The notes beneath the pieces are model-generated. The model saw nothing but the letters and a program-made list of their open reading frames with translations, was not told the DNA's origin and did not search any database. DNA of 52,383 bases, taken from Halalkalibacter akibai JCM 9157 (GTDB taxonomy: Bacteria; Bacillota; Bacilli; Bacillales; Bacillaceae_D). The stretch is from assembly GCF_000513135.1 (NCBI RefSeq), contig NZ_BAUV01000031.1, positions 1-52,383 of the forward strand, in the 5' to 3' direction. Shown piece by piece: positions 19,868-32,715 of this stretch; the stretch's first letter is position 1, and each line of letters opens with the position of its first letter. A program made the position numbers and the translations under genes.

Positions 19868-20130
19868 GAATAATTGCCCCTTTAGTGGGTGACCACTATA
19901 GCAAACTCCGAATATGCTGGAAAGCCGTCATACAGCCTTTCACTAGTCATTTTACAGGAAACTGTAAAACCAACTGAAAATGTGAAGGACAGGGTGGTAA
20001 TCAGCAGGGCTGATTTCTAAGTCGTGTGACGATAGGAAATCCCCTCAACGACTGACGAGGAGCATCTTATAAAAGATGGTGATACAGTCTAGTCCCCTAA
20101 TAAATATCGGGAAACCGAGGGTATAAAACG
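19868..20130 (+). ncRNA. Group I intron in nrdA, 263 nt, no ORF
   Basis: Removing 19868-20130 joins LGQRQG to AISVYLDVWHRDIF in frame, exactly the conserved NrdA/NrdE sequence. Exon 1 ends in U (GGGU), which can pair with the internal guide GCCC at 19876-19879 with a U-G wobble at the splice site; the intron ends in G. Core elements: Q-like AATCAGCAGGGC, R-like CTCAACGACTGACG, S-like GATACAGTCTAGTCC. P7 pairs GACTG (20050-20054) with CAGTC (20085-20089), and P8 is CATCTT/AAGATG at 20063-20078. A perfect 8-bp hairpin with GAAA loop lies at 19950-19969. No homing endonuclease is present. Confidence 0.92.
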
Positions 20131-21504
20131 GCCATTAGTGTATATTTAGATGTTTGGCACCGTGACATTTTTAGCTTCTTAGCGGTGAAGTTAAATAACG
20201 GTGATGAAAGACAACGAACTCACGATTTGTTTACTGGGGTATGCATTCCAGATTTATTTATGGAAAAAGTAGAGGCGCGTGCAGAGTGGTTTATTTTTGA
20301 TCCACATACGATTCGCCGTGTATTAGGGTTTAGCTTGGAAGATTTTTACGATCAAGAAAAAGGCGCGGGAGAGTTCCGTGATAAATACGAGCAGTGTGTA
20401 GAAGCGGCTGAAAAAGGCTTGTTCGGTGAGAAAGGGCTAGTATGGGATAAAGTTCCGGCTATTGATATTTTTAAAGATATTTTAAAAAGTCAGCTTGAAA
20501 CAGGAACACCGTACATGTTCTACAGAGACACTGTAAATCGGGCAAATGCCAATCGTCATCAAGGAATGATTTATTGCAGTAACTTATGCACGGAAATTAC
20601 TCAGAATATGAAAGCAACTACCGTAATAGAAGAGAAAACAGAAGATGGCAAAATAATCATTGTAAAAGAACCAGGCGATTTTGTTGTTTGTAACTTATCA
20701 TCAATAAATTTAGCCAAAGCTGTGACAGAAAATGTATTAGAAAGATTGATCCCAATTCAAGTTCGGATGCTTGATAACGTGATTGATTTAAATGATTTAC
20801 CTGTTCCGCAAGCTCAAATCACAAATCAAAAGTACAGGTCAATTGGACTTGGAACTTTTGGCTGGCACCACTTACTAGCTTTAGAAGGTATCAAGTGGGA
20901 ATCAGAGGATGCGGTTAATTATGCAGATACACTGTATGAAAAAATTGCATTCCTAACGATTCACTCTAGTAAAGAGTTAGCGAAAGAAAAAGGAGCGTAT
21001 CCACTTTTTAAAGGGTCTGATTGGGATAATGGGTCTTATTTTGAGAGTCGAGGGTACGTTGGTGATAAATGGAATGAGCTACGCCAATCGGTTAAAGAAA
21101 ATGGCGTTCGTAATGGCTATCTAATGGCTGTTGCACCTAACTCTACAACGGCTATCATTGCAGGGACGACGGCCTCTATTGATCCTATTTTCAAAAAAGA
21201 ATATTCAGAGGAAAAGAAGAATTATAAAATCCCGGTAACAGCACCAGACTTATCCCCAAAAACAACGTGGTTTTATAAATCAGCTTATGAAATCGACCAA
21301 ATTTGGAGTATTAAACAAAACGAAGTTCGTCAGCGCCATATAGATCAAGCTATTTCATTTAATATTTATGTGAAGAACACGATTAAAGCTAAGGACTTGT
21401 TAAACATCCATTTAGAAGCTTGGAAATCCAATCTGAAGACCACGTATTACACGAGGTCCACATCACTGGTGGAAGTAGATGAATGTGAAAGTTGTTCTTC
21501 GTAA
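20131..21504 (+). CDS. nrdA: Ribonucleoside-diphosphate reductase alpha subunit, exon 2
   Basis: Remaining 457 codons, read from GCC at 20131. The active-site triad segment is YCSNLCTEI (Asn, radical Cys, Glu), the second redox Cys is in VVCNLSSINLA, and the radical-transfer/phosphate region is NGYLMAVAPNSTTAIIAGTTASIDPIF. The C-terminus ECESCSS carries the mobile Cys pair that is re-reduced by thioredoxin or glutaredoxin-type partners. All catalytic residues are present, so the gene is functional if the intron splices. It is followed 29 bases later by nrdB. Confidence 0.95.
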   Translation, partial: AISVYLDVWHRDIFSFLAVKLNNGDERQRTHDLFTGVCIPDLFMEKVEARAEWFIFDPHTIRRVLGFSLEDFYDQEKGAGEFRDKYEQCVEAAEKGLFGEKGLVWDKVPAIDIFKDILKSQLETGTPYMFYRDTVNRANANRHQGMIYCSNLCTEITQNMKATTVIEEKTEDGKIIIVKEPGDFVVCNLSSINLAKAVTENVLERLIPIQVRMLDNVIDLNDLPVPQAQITNQKYRSIGLGTFGWHHLLALEGIKWESEDAVNYADTLYEKIAFLTIHSSKELAKEKGAYPLFKGSDWDNGSYFESRGYVGDKWNELRQSVKENGVRNGYLMAVAPNSTTAIIAGTTASIDPIFKKEYSEEKKNYKIPVTAPDLSPKTTWFYKSAYEIDQIWSIKQNEVRQRHIDQAISFNIYVKNTIKAKDLLNIHLEAWKSNLKTTYYTRSTSLVEVDECESCSS

Positions 21505-21533
21505 AATTATTTAAATGAGAGGATAGAGCAAAT

Positions 21534-22577
21534 ATGAATGTTAATTCTTTAAAAACTCGTAAACTATACGACCCTACAGCACCTAATGCTTCCACAGGAA
21601 TTATTAATGGAGAAAGTTCGAATATATTGAATTGGGATGATGTTCGCTTTAAATGGGCTTACCCTATGTATAAAAACATGCTTGCTAATTTCTGGACACC
21701 GTTTGAAATCAATATGTCTAGTGATATTAAACAGTGGCTTCAACTTACGGAAGATGAGCGATATGCGTTTAAGAAAATTATCGGATTGCTTGCCTTTTTA
21801 GATAGTGTCCAAACCGATTATTCTGGTAAAGTTGCGGCGTATTTAACGGATTCTAGCCTAGCCGCCTTAATGCAAGTCTTATCGTTTCAAGAAGTGATTC
21901 ATAATCAATCTTATTCTTATGTTTTATCAAGTCTAGTTCCTAAGCAAGAACAAGATGAAATTTTCGAATACTGGAAGCATGATCCGATCTTACGTGAGCG
22001 AAATGATTTTATCGCAGAAGGCTACCAACGTTTCGTAGAGAATCCGAATCCAAAAACGTTTATGGAGTCAATCGTCTTTGATGTCATATTAGAAGGGTTG
22101 AATTTTTATTCAGGATTCGCATTCTTCTACAACTTAGCTCGTAACCAAAAAATGGTCTCATCTAGTACGATGATTAATTATATTAATCGTGATGAGCAAT
22201 TACACGTGAATTTATTTGCTCAAATTTTCAAAGAGTTGTTACAAGAAAACCCTGAACTTAATACAGAGGAAACGCATAGATTTGTCCAAGAAACATTTAT
22301 TAAAGCAACTGAGCTAGAAATTGAATGGGGTAAATCAATTATTGGAGACAAAATGGACGGTATTACAATGTTCGAGCTTGAAAGTTATATTAAGTTTATC
22401 GCCAATAAACGTGTCAACCAACTTGGAATTGAACGTCCTTTCGAAGGCTACCGTCAAAATCCGATGAAATGGATTAAAGCCTATGAAGATGTAGACAGTG
22501 GAAAGAGTGATTTCTTCGAGCAAAAATCAAGGCAGTATGTAAAAGTATCAGACGCTAATGGATTTGATGAGTTGTAG
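21534..22577 (+). CDS. nrdB: Ribonucleoside-diphosphate reductase beta subunit
   Basis: 347-residue R2 subunit supplying the metal-radical cofactor. Metal ligands are in LDSVQTD (Asp), FQEVIHNQSYSY (Glu, His), VLEGLNFYSG (Glu) and NRDEQLHV (Glu, His). The Tyr four residues after the His in EVIHNQSY matches the radical tyrosine position of E. coli NrdB, so this is a tyrosyl-radical type. The sequence does not say whether the metal is diiron or dimanganese, and no nrdI lies beside it. ATG at 21534 with GAGAGGAT upstream; a terminator follows at 22648. Confidence 0.95.
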   Translation: MNVNSLKTRKLYDPTAPNASTGIINGESSNILNWDDVRFKWAYPMYKNMLANFWTPFEINMSSDIKQWLQLTEDERYAFKKIIGLLAFLDSVQTDYSGKVAAYLTDSSLAALMQVLSFQEVIHNQSYSYVLSSLVPKQEQDEIFEYWKHDPILRERNDFIAEGYQRFVENPNPKTFMESIVFDVILEGLNFYSGFAFFYNLARNQKMVSSSTMINYINRDEQLHVNLFAQIFKELLQENPELNTEETHRFVQETFIKATELEIEWGKSIIGDKMDGITMFELESYIKFIANKRVNQLGIERPFEGYRQNPMKWIKAYEDVDSGKSDFFEQKSRQYVKVSDANGFDEL

Positions 22578-22647
22578 GTGGAATGTGCGGATAATTGAGC
22601 ACGAATTAATCTAAATTGTTGCGCAGTTGCCAGCCAACTAAATAGAC

Positions 22648-22682
22648 AAAAACGCTTGGATTAGAAATTCCAAGCGTTTTTT
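22648..22682 (+). terminator. Intrinsic terminator after nrdB
   Basis: AACGCTTGGA (22651-22660) and TCCAAGCGTT (22669-22678) form a 10-bp stem with a T-run; flanking A-run extends it. Confidence 0.93.
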
Positions 22683-22755
22683 CTGGTTATATGATTGGTT
22701 GAAAATTGAGGCTATTCATCCTTCATCCTTCATCCTAATCCAAACTACAGTTACA

Positions 22756-22884
22756 GTGGAATGGAGCGGAAGGCACTTGACTCCTGCGGGAATAGAGGGA
22801 AAGGCAAGACACCACAGACGGAACGGCGTGGGGGCTTGGCAACACCCCTTGGAAAGCAAGTGCCTGAAGCGCAATGGAACGGAG
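22756..22884 (+). repeat. Intergenic repeat element, copy 2
   Basis: Same family and orientation as 18070-18355: AATGGAGCGGAAGGCACTTG, ACTCCTGCGGGAATAGAGG on the left, CTTGGAAAGCAAGTGCCTGA and AGCGCAATGGAACGGA on the right. Ends are imperfectly complementary (GGCACTTG with CAAGTGCC). The three short leftward frames seen here are by-products of its GC-rich composition. With copy 1 it brackets the nrdAB locus. Confidence 0.75.
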
Positions 22885-23033
22885 CCGGAGCTGATAACAA
22901 AATAGGCTGAGAAAAGGTGTACGTAAACAGCCACTCATACAAATCAATCAAACATTTGATTAATCCCAACCAACCCAAGTTTTACTATTGATAATAGGTA
23001 GGATCGTTGGGCGACAACAAACCCCAACTTTGA

Positions 23034-23039
23034 TATAAT
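23034..23039 (+). promoter_or_regulatory. Likely -10 box for pcrB-pcrA-ligA-camS
   Basis: A perfect TATAAT lies 56 bp before the pcrB ATG. The best -35 at 17-bp spacing is GCGACA (23011-23016), four of six matches to TTGACA. Confidence 0.5.
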
Positions 23040-23095
23040 GTCTACTCAGATATGTATTTTAGCAGGTAACTAGGATTGTACGGGAGTGGTAAAAA

Positions 23096-23797
23096 ATGCT
23101 TGAGCTTAAAGAGTGGAGACATGTGTTTAAGTTAGATCCAAATAAGGAGATAACAGATGAGGCACTAGAGGCCATTTGTGAATCTGGAACAGATGGGTTA
23201 ATCATTGGCGGGACTGACGGAGTGACGCTTGATAATACATTGCAATTACTTGCAAGAGTAAGACGCTTTACGGTGTCTTGTGCACTTGAAATTTCAAATT
23301 TAGACGCGATTACGCCTGGATTTGATTATTTCTTCATTCCATCTGTTATGAATAGTCCAGACTTAAAATGGGTTCAAGGCTATCATCATCAAGCTATAAA
23401 AGAGTTTGGGTCTATTATGAATTGGGATGAAATTGCTGTAGAAGGCTATTGTATTTTAAATCCAGAAGCTAAAGCAGCTAAGCTAACAGAAGCTAAAACC
23501 AATTTAACTAGTGATGACATTGTCGCTTATGCAAGAATGGCCGAGCATCTTTATCAATTCCCAATCTTTTACCTTGAATATAGTGGAACATACGGTAATC
23601 CTTCAATTGTTGAAAAGGTGGCGGAAGTTTTAGGAAGAACACAATTGTTTTATGGCGGAGGGATCCGCTCAGTAGACCAAGCTAAAGAAATGGCTGCTTT
23701 TGCTAAAACGGTTGTAGTTGGTAATGTCATTTACGATGATTTAGCAACGGCGTTAGCAACAGTTGCTGCTGTAAAACAAACGAGTTTGAATAAGTAA
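23096..23797 (+). CDS. pcrB: Heptaprenylglyceryl phosphate synthase PcrB
   Basis: TIM-barrel prenyltransferase that couples heptaprenyl diphosphate to sn-glycerol-1-phosphate, making archaeal-type ether lipids in Bacillales. 233 residues. Conserved pieces include [45 protein letters not shown] and the phosphate-binding [12 protein letters not shown] / [10 protein letters not shown]. The ATG at 23096 has GGGAGTGG upstream. It is followed by pcrA, as in B. subtilis. Confidence 0.95.
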   Translation: MLELKEWRHVFKLDPNKEITDEALEAICESGTDGLIIGGTDGVTLDNTLQLLARVRRFTVSCALEISNLDAITPGFDYFFIPSVMNSPDLKWVQGYHHQAIKEFGSIMNWDEIAVEGYCILNPEAKAAKLTEAKTNLTSDDIVAYARMAEHLYQFPIFYLEYSGTYGNPSIVEKVAEVLGRTQLFYGGGIRSVDQAKEMAAFAKTVVVGNVIYDDLATALATVAAVKQTSLNK

Positions 23798-23895
23798 TTG
23801 AATTTTCTATGTATAATTGTTTACGAAGATAAATTGTATTCATGAACAAAACAAGTTAAAATAAAAGTAAGAACATATGTTTGGGTGGTGGGGAA

Positions 23896-28202
<4,307 letters not shown>

Positions 28203-28230
28203 AAAGAGTAAGCCGAGAGGAGGGGAGTAT

Positions 28231-29403
28231 ATGATGAAACGTATAGTAATGGCTTCTTTCATGTTACTCCTTTTATCAGGTTGCTTTCCGAGTTTGCCAC
28301 AAGAGGAAGAGCAACTTGTAGAGGAAATGAACGAACAGGAGCAAGAGCAAGTAGTGGAAGTTGTCCCACAAATTATTACACCAGATAACTATTATCAAAG
28401 TGTGTTATACGATGGATCTTACTTGCACGGTGAATCAAGGGGATTTGGTAATTCGGTTATGTACAATAGACTTGATCTAGATCAATTGGAAATAGGCTTA
28501 ACTCGAATCGCCCAACAACATTTTGACATAGAAAACTACTATTTTAGAGAAGGTCAGTTTATTAAAAGAAACGTCTTAAACAGTTGGCTAATGAGATATG
28601 ACGAAGAATCAAATCCTGATGGCTTAAATCCTGCTCTTGGTGAAGAGGGGAACTTACGAGAAAGAGAAGAAAGTCAACCACGCTATTTATCTCATATTTT
28701 AGAGCATAATTATTTAGTCGAAGACTCTAATGGTCAGCTTGGTCTAGGTGGTATCGTTATTGGCCTTTCTATGAATAGTGTTTATAACTTCAGAATTGAA
28801 GACGAGCAAGGAAGGTATAACTTTTATGAACTGCCTTTAACCGAGCAAAATATTGAGCAAGAAGCTGATCGGATTGCGAAAGAGATTTTAACAAGGTTAA
28901 GGACTATGGAAGAAGGTGCTTATCAAGACATCCCAATTCTTTTTGCAGTTTTCCAAGAACAGCCGCGTGACTCTGTTATCCCAGGTAAATTCATCGCTAA
29001 AGCGATGGCTGATCCTAAAAATGACTTAGATCGTTTCCAACGTATTAATGAACGTTATTTTTTGTTTCCTTCAAACGAAGCGAACCAAGAAGCTCGTAAT
29101 GAAGCCGATCAGTTTCAACGCTTTAAAGATGATATTCAAGAGTTCTTTGATACTTACCTGGGGGTAGTTGGTAAAGGAAGATATGTTGATAACCAAATTC
29201 AAGAATTAACAATTGAAATCCCTTTACGTTTTCAAGGGAAAGCTGAGATCGTAGCTTTATCTCAATATGTAGCCAGTCAATTGCAATTAAGGTTTCAAGG
29301 GAATTATAAAGTTAGTGTTGAAATAACCTCTGTTGCTGGAAACACAGAAAGTGTAGTCGTACAAAATCCAGACGAAGAGCCGTTTATTCATGTTTTTAAT
29401 TAA
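28231..29403 (+). CDS. camS: CamS family sex-pheromone lipoprotein
   Basis: 390-residue predicted lipoprotein of the CamS (YerH) family, whose signal peptide in enterococci and staphylococci yields a pheromone peptide. Signal MMKRIVMASFMLLLLSGC ends in lipobox LSGC. An acidic linker follows (EEEQLVEEMNEQEQEQ), then the conserved body with TPDNYYQSVLYDGSY, RGFGNSVMYNRLDLDQLE and GLNPALGE. Two adjacent ATG codons (28231, 28234) are possible starts; AGGAGG is 7 bases before the first. Follows ligA as in B. subtilis. Confidence 0.92.
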   Translation: MMKRIVMASFMLLLLSGCFPSLPQEEEQLVEEMNEQEQEQVVEVVPQIITPDNYYQSVLYDGSYLHGESRGFGNSVMYNRLDLDQLEIGLTRIAQQHFDIENYYFREGQFIKRNVLNSWLMRYDEESNPDGLNPALGEEGNLREREESQPRYLSHILEHNYLVEDSNGQLGLGGIVIGLSMNSVYNFRIEDEQGRYNFYELPLTEQNIEQEADRIAKEILTRLRTMEEGAYQDIPILFAVFQEQPRDSVIPGKFIAKAMADPKNDLDRFQRINERYFLFPSNEANQEARNEADQFQRFKDDIQEFFDTYLGVVGKGRYVDNQIQELTIEIPLRFQGKAEIVALSQYVASQLQLRFQGNYKVSVEITSVAGNTESVVVQNPDEEPFIHVFN

Positions 29404-29451
29404 GGTATTATGAGTTAATGATAAATTGAACGGAGAGCTTAGCAAATAGTT

Positions 29452-29503
29452 GGGTTATTCCAAAGGGTCAGAGAGTTTAGACCTTTTGGAATAACCCTTT
29501 TTT
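29452..29503 (+). terminator. Strong terminator after camS
   Basis: GGGTTATTCCAAAGGGTC pairs with GACCTTTTGGAATAACCC (18 bp, one G-U) and is followed by six T. It closes the pcrB-camS unit. Confidence 0.95.
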
Positions 29504-29853
29504 AAAGAAATCAATAAGTATAAAAAAAAGACAGCTTTCTGTAAAGATGTTAAAATAAATGTCGAATATGATCGACATTTGCTAGAAAAAACTATTTATT
29601 AATCTATGTCAACATGATATATTTATCTCGGTCGAATGACATTTCATGAGGTCAGATGTCTGACCAGTAATGGTATGCACTACAAATATTAAAGTGATGA
29701 CAGATAAGGTTCTTCTGTATATGGATAGAAATGATTGAATGTGCCATCCTAATACATGAAAAAGAACCTTCTTTAGGCGCTTTAATATGTTTTTAAAGTG
29801 TGTACGTACATATATGGAACGTTCGCACAAAAGAAAAAAAGGGGGATTTAAAA
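29504..29853. other. 350-bp leader of the nucleoside transporter genes
   Basis: No gene seen. It holds inverted repeats AAATGTCGA/TCGACATTT (29557-29565, 29572-29580), GGTCAGA/TCTGACC (29650-29665) and AAGGTTCTT/AAGAACCTT (29706-29714, 29762-29770). I looked for a purine riboswitch core and did not find it. Confidence 0.6.
29650..29665. promoter_or_regulatory. Candidate GntR/FadR-type operator
   Basis: GGTCAGATGTCTGACC has perfect 7-bp arms around TG. FadR-subfamily GntR regulators commonly bind GGTCnGACC-like palindromes. It lies about 190 bp before the lipoprotein gene. The regulator is not in the window. Confidence 0.45.
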
Positions 29854-30978
29854 ATGAAGAAGTGGTTACGTACATTAACGATGACAGCAGCGGCTGTTAT
29901 GACTTTAGCTGCTTGTGGTACAGCAGATGAAACACCTCCTGCTACAGAGGATGCTGCACCTGGAGAAGACACTGAACAAGCTGTTGAAGCAACAGATTTT
30001 ACAGTTGGAATGGTTACAGATGTAGGTGGAATTGATGATAAGTCTTTTAACCAATCTGCTTGGGAAGGGTTATCTCAGTTCGGACAAGAAGTTGGCTTGG
30101 AAGAAGGTACAGGATACCGTTATGTTCAATCTGGATCACTAGCTGATTTTGAACCAAACCTTCGTAATTTAGTGCGTGAAGATGTAGAACTTGTTTGGGG
30201 TATTGGTTATTTAATGGCAGATGCTGTTCGTACGATTGCTGAGCAAGTCGAAGATGCACAAATTGCTATTGTTGACTCCGTTGTAACAGACGATGAAGGT
30301 CAACCATTGCCTAACGTTGCCAACATTACGTTTAAAGAGCATGAAGGTTCATTTCTTGTAGGTGTAGCAGCTGGTTTACAAACACAAGGAAATAAAGTTG
30401 GTTTTGTCGGTGGTGTTGAAGGAGCTTTAATTAAAAAGTTTGAAAATGGATTTAAAGCTGGTGTTAAATCAGTAAATCCTGATGCTGAGATTATTGTTCA
30501 GTATGCAGAAAGTTTCAATGATGCTGACCGTGGACAGCAAATTGCCAATACAATGTATAGCCAAGGTGTAGACGTTATTTATCAGGCTGCTGGTGGTACT
30601 GGTAATGGAGTATTTACTGAAGCAATCAACCGCGCACGTAATGGTGAAGCAGTATGGGTAGTCGGTGTTGACCGTGACCAACATGAAGAAGGTATCTTTG
30701 GAGACGATAATCAATCTGTTACATTAACGTCAATGGTTAAGCGTGTAGATAGAGCTGTGTACTTAGTTTCTGAGCGCACAATGAGTGGTGATTTCCCTGG
30801 TGGTGAAATTCTTGAATACGGTTTAGAGGATGAAGCTGTTGGTATTGCTCCAACAACGGATAACCTAACTGATGAATCGGTACAAGCTGTAGAATCTTAC
30901 TTTGGACAAATCCAAGCTGGAGAAATTGCAGTACCACAAACAGATGAAGAGTATGAGGAGTTTCTTTCTTCTCTTTAA
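29854..30978 (+). CDS. nupN: BMP-family nucleoside-binding lipoprotein (NupN-like)
   Basis: 374-residue substrate-binding lipoprotein of the Bmp/PnrA (Med) family for purine nucleosides. Signal MKKWLRTLTMTAAAVMTLAAC ends in lipobox LAAC, followed by an acidic linker (TPPATEDAAPGEDTEQ). Family blocks: VGMVTDVGGIDDKSFNQSAW, YVQSGSLADFEPNL, NVANITFKEHEGSFLVGVAA, GFVGGVEGALIKKFENGF and VVGVDRDQHEEG. The ATG at 29854 follows AAAGGGGGA. Followed by ATPase and two permease genes in nupNOPQ order. Substrate assignment is by family. Confidence 0.9.
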   Translation: MKKWLRTLTMTAAAVMTLAACGTADETPPATEDAAPGEDTEQAVEATDFTVGMVTDVGGIDDKSFNQSAWEGLSQFGQEVGLEEGTGYRYVQSGSLADFEPNLRNLVREDVELVWGIGYLMADAVRTIAEQVEDAQIAIVDSVVTDDEGQPLPNVANITFKEHEGSFLVGVAAGLQTQGNKVGFVGGVEGALIKKFENGFKAGVKSVNPDAEIIVQYAESFNDADRGQQIANTMYSQGVDVIYQAAGGTGNGVFTEAINRARNGEAVWVVGVDRDQHEEGIFGDDNQSVTLTSMVKRVDRAVYLVSERTMSGDFPGGEILEYGLEDEAVGIAPTTDNLTDESVQAVESYFGQIQAGEIAVPQTDEEYEEFLSSL

Positions 30979-30993
30979 TGAATAAAAAAGAGG

Positions 30994-31029
30994 ATGTCTC
31001 AAAAGGTTAATTTTCACCTTTTGAGACAT
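30994..31029 (+). terminator. Hairpin after the binding-protein gene
   Basis: ATGTCTCAAAAGGT and ACCTTTTGAGACAT form a perfect 14-bp stem with 8-nt loop. The T-rich stretch starts only a few bases later (TGTTTCTCTTTT). It probably lets the binding protein be made in excess over the ATPase and permeases. Confidence 0.7.
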
Positions 31030-31097
31030 TGTTTCTCTTTTGGTCAATGTTGTTGAAGCTTTTTTTATTTACTACATATTTGTTTTTTAGTAAGAGA

Positions 31098-31132
31098 CAA
31101 TGAAGAATTGATCCTTGCCCAATTCTTCATTG
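31098..31132 (+). repeat. Second perfect hairpin upstream of the ATPase gene
   Basis: CAATGAAGAATTG and CAATTCTTCATTG (13 bp) flank ATCCTTGCC; the flanks GAG/CTC extend the stem past one mismatch. A T-run (GTTTTTTT) comes 14 bases later, too far for a textbook terminator. Confidence 0.6.
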
Positions 31133-31179
31133 CCTCTTCAATAACGTTTTTTTAGAAGAACGGTTAGGAGTGGTAAAAC

Positions 31180-32715
31180 GTGAGTTATGTGATTGAAATG
31201 AATGATATTCGAAAAGAGTTTCCAGGTATTGTGGCAAATGATAATATAACGCTTCAATTAAAAAAAGGAGAGATTCATGCTCTTCTTGGTGAGAATGGAG
31301 CAGGTAAGTCAACATTAATGAATGTCTTGTTTGGTCTATACCAACCTGAAAAGGGAGAAATTGTTGTTCGTGGGGAAAAGGTTAAAATCACTGACCCGAA
31401 TGTTGCGAATGACCTTGGGATTGGAATGGTCCATCAGCATTTCATGTTAGTAGACAAATTTACTGTGACTGAGAATATCATTTTAGGTAATGAGCCTAAA
31501 AAAGGCGGTAGAATCAACATAAAAAAAGCCGCCAAAGATGTTCAGGAAATTTCCAATCGCTACGGATTAAGGGTGGATCCACATGCCAAAATTGAGAATA
31601 TCTCAGTGGGTATGCAACAACGAGTAGAGATATTAAAAACACTTTATCGAGGGGCAGATGTTTTAATTTTTGATGAACCTACTGCTGTGTTAACACCGCA
31701 AGAAATTCAAGAGCTTATCGGCATTATGAAAATGTTAGTACAAGAAGGTAAATCAATTATCTTGATTACTCATAAGCTAAAGGAAATTATGGCGGTTTGT
31801 GATCGTTGTACCGTTATCAGAAGAGGTAAGGGGATTGGAACGGTTAATGTAAGTGAGACGGATCCAGATAAGTTAGCGGCGATGATGGTCGGTCGTGAAG
31901 TGAACTTTAGTATAGAAAAGAAGCCAGCAGAACCAAAGGAAACGGTTCTAAGCGTTCAGAATTTAACTGTACAAGGTTCTCGTGGTGTGACTGCGGTTAA
32001 TAACCTTAGTTTAGACATGAGAGCCGGGGAGATCATTGGTCTAGCTGGTATTGAGGGGAATGGGCAATCAGAGTTAATCGAAGCGATTACTGGTTTACGA
32101 AAAGCTGACTCAGGAACGATTACTCTAAATGGTGAAAAGATCACTAATTTAAAGCCAAGAAAAGTAACGGAAGCTGGAATTGGCCATATTCCCGAAGACC
32201 GTCATAAACACGGACTTGTTCTTGATTTCACTATTGGTGAGAATATTGTTTTGCAAACGTATTACCATAAGCCTTATTCCAAAAATGGAATCTTAAATCA
32301 TAATGAAGTTTATAAAAAGGCAAGAAGTTTAATTGAAGAGTTTGATGTTAGGACTCCATCAGAGTACACATTAGCTCGAGCTTTATCAGGAGGAAATCAA
32401 CAAAAAGCAATTATTGCCCGAGAAGTAGACCGCTCGCCTGATTTCTTAATTGCAGCTCAACCAACGCGTGGCTTGGATGTAGGTGCGATCGAGTCGATTC
32501 ATAAACGGTTAGTGTTGGAACGTGACAAAGGAAGGGCTGTTCTTCTTATGTCATTAGAACTCGATGAGATTCTAAATGTTAGTGACCGAATTGCCGTTAT
32601 GTATGAGGGAGAAATTGTAGCAATAGTTGATGCAGACCAGACGAATGAACGAGAACTTGGCTTACTAATGGCTGGTGGAAAGAAAGAGAAAGAAGGTGAA
32701 GCAAAAAATGATTAA
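31180..32715 (+). CDS. nupO: Nucleoside ABC transporter ATPase (NupO-like)
   Basis: 511-residue double ATPase of the sugar/nucleoside importer class. First cassette: Walker A LLGENGAGKST near residue 36, HQHFMLVDKFTV, signature ISVGMQQRVEI, Walker B LIFDEPTAVLTP. Second cassette: Walker A-like LAGIEGNGQSE (degenerate, usual in this class), HIPEDRHKHGL, signature LSGGNQQK, then FLIAAQPTRGLDVG. GTG start at 31180 behind TTAGGAGTGG. Its end overlaps the next gene by 8 bases. Confidence 0.93.
   Translation: MSYVIEMNDIRKEFPGIVANDNITLQLKKGEIHALLGENGAGKSTLMNVLFGLYQPEKGEIVVRGEKVKITDPNVANDLGIGMVHQHFMLVDKFTVTENIILGNEPKKGGRINIKKAAKDVQEISNRYGLRVDPHAKIENISVGMQQRVEILKTLYRGADVLIFDEPTAVLTPQEIQELIGIMKMLVQEGKSIILITHKLKEIMAVCDRCTVIRRGKGIGTVNVSETDPDKLAAMMVGREVNFSIEKKPAEPKETVLSVQNLTVQGSRGVTAVNNLSLDMRAGEIIGLAGIEGNGQSELIEAITGLRKADSGTITLNGEKITNLKPRKVTEAGIGHIPEDRHKHGLVLDFTIGENIVLQTYYHKPYSKNGILNHNEVYKKARSLIEEFDVRTPSEYTLARALSGGNQQKAIIAREVDRSPDFLIAAQPTRGLDVGAIESIHKRLVLERDKGRAVLLMSLELDEILNVSDRIAVMYEGEIVAIVDADQTNERELGLLMAGGKKEKEGEAKND

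Noticed and set aside
18977-21504. nrdA as a pseudogene split in two
   Set aside because: The gap behaves as a precise 263-nt insertion with group I intron core and exact exon joining; all catalytic residues are present.
22699-22978. Overlapping short frames after nrdB
   Set aside because: Four frames on both strands overlap within repeat copy 2, none with a ribosome site.
31098-31132. Factor-independent terminator before the ATPase gene
   Set aside because: The stem is perfect but the T-run is 14 bases away, so it is listed as a hairpin only.
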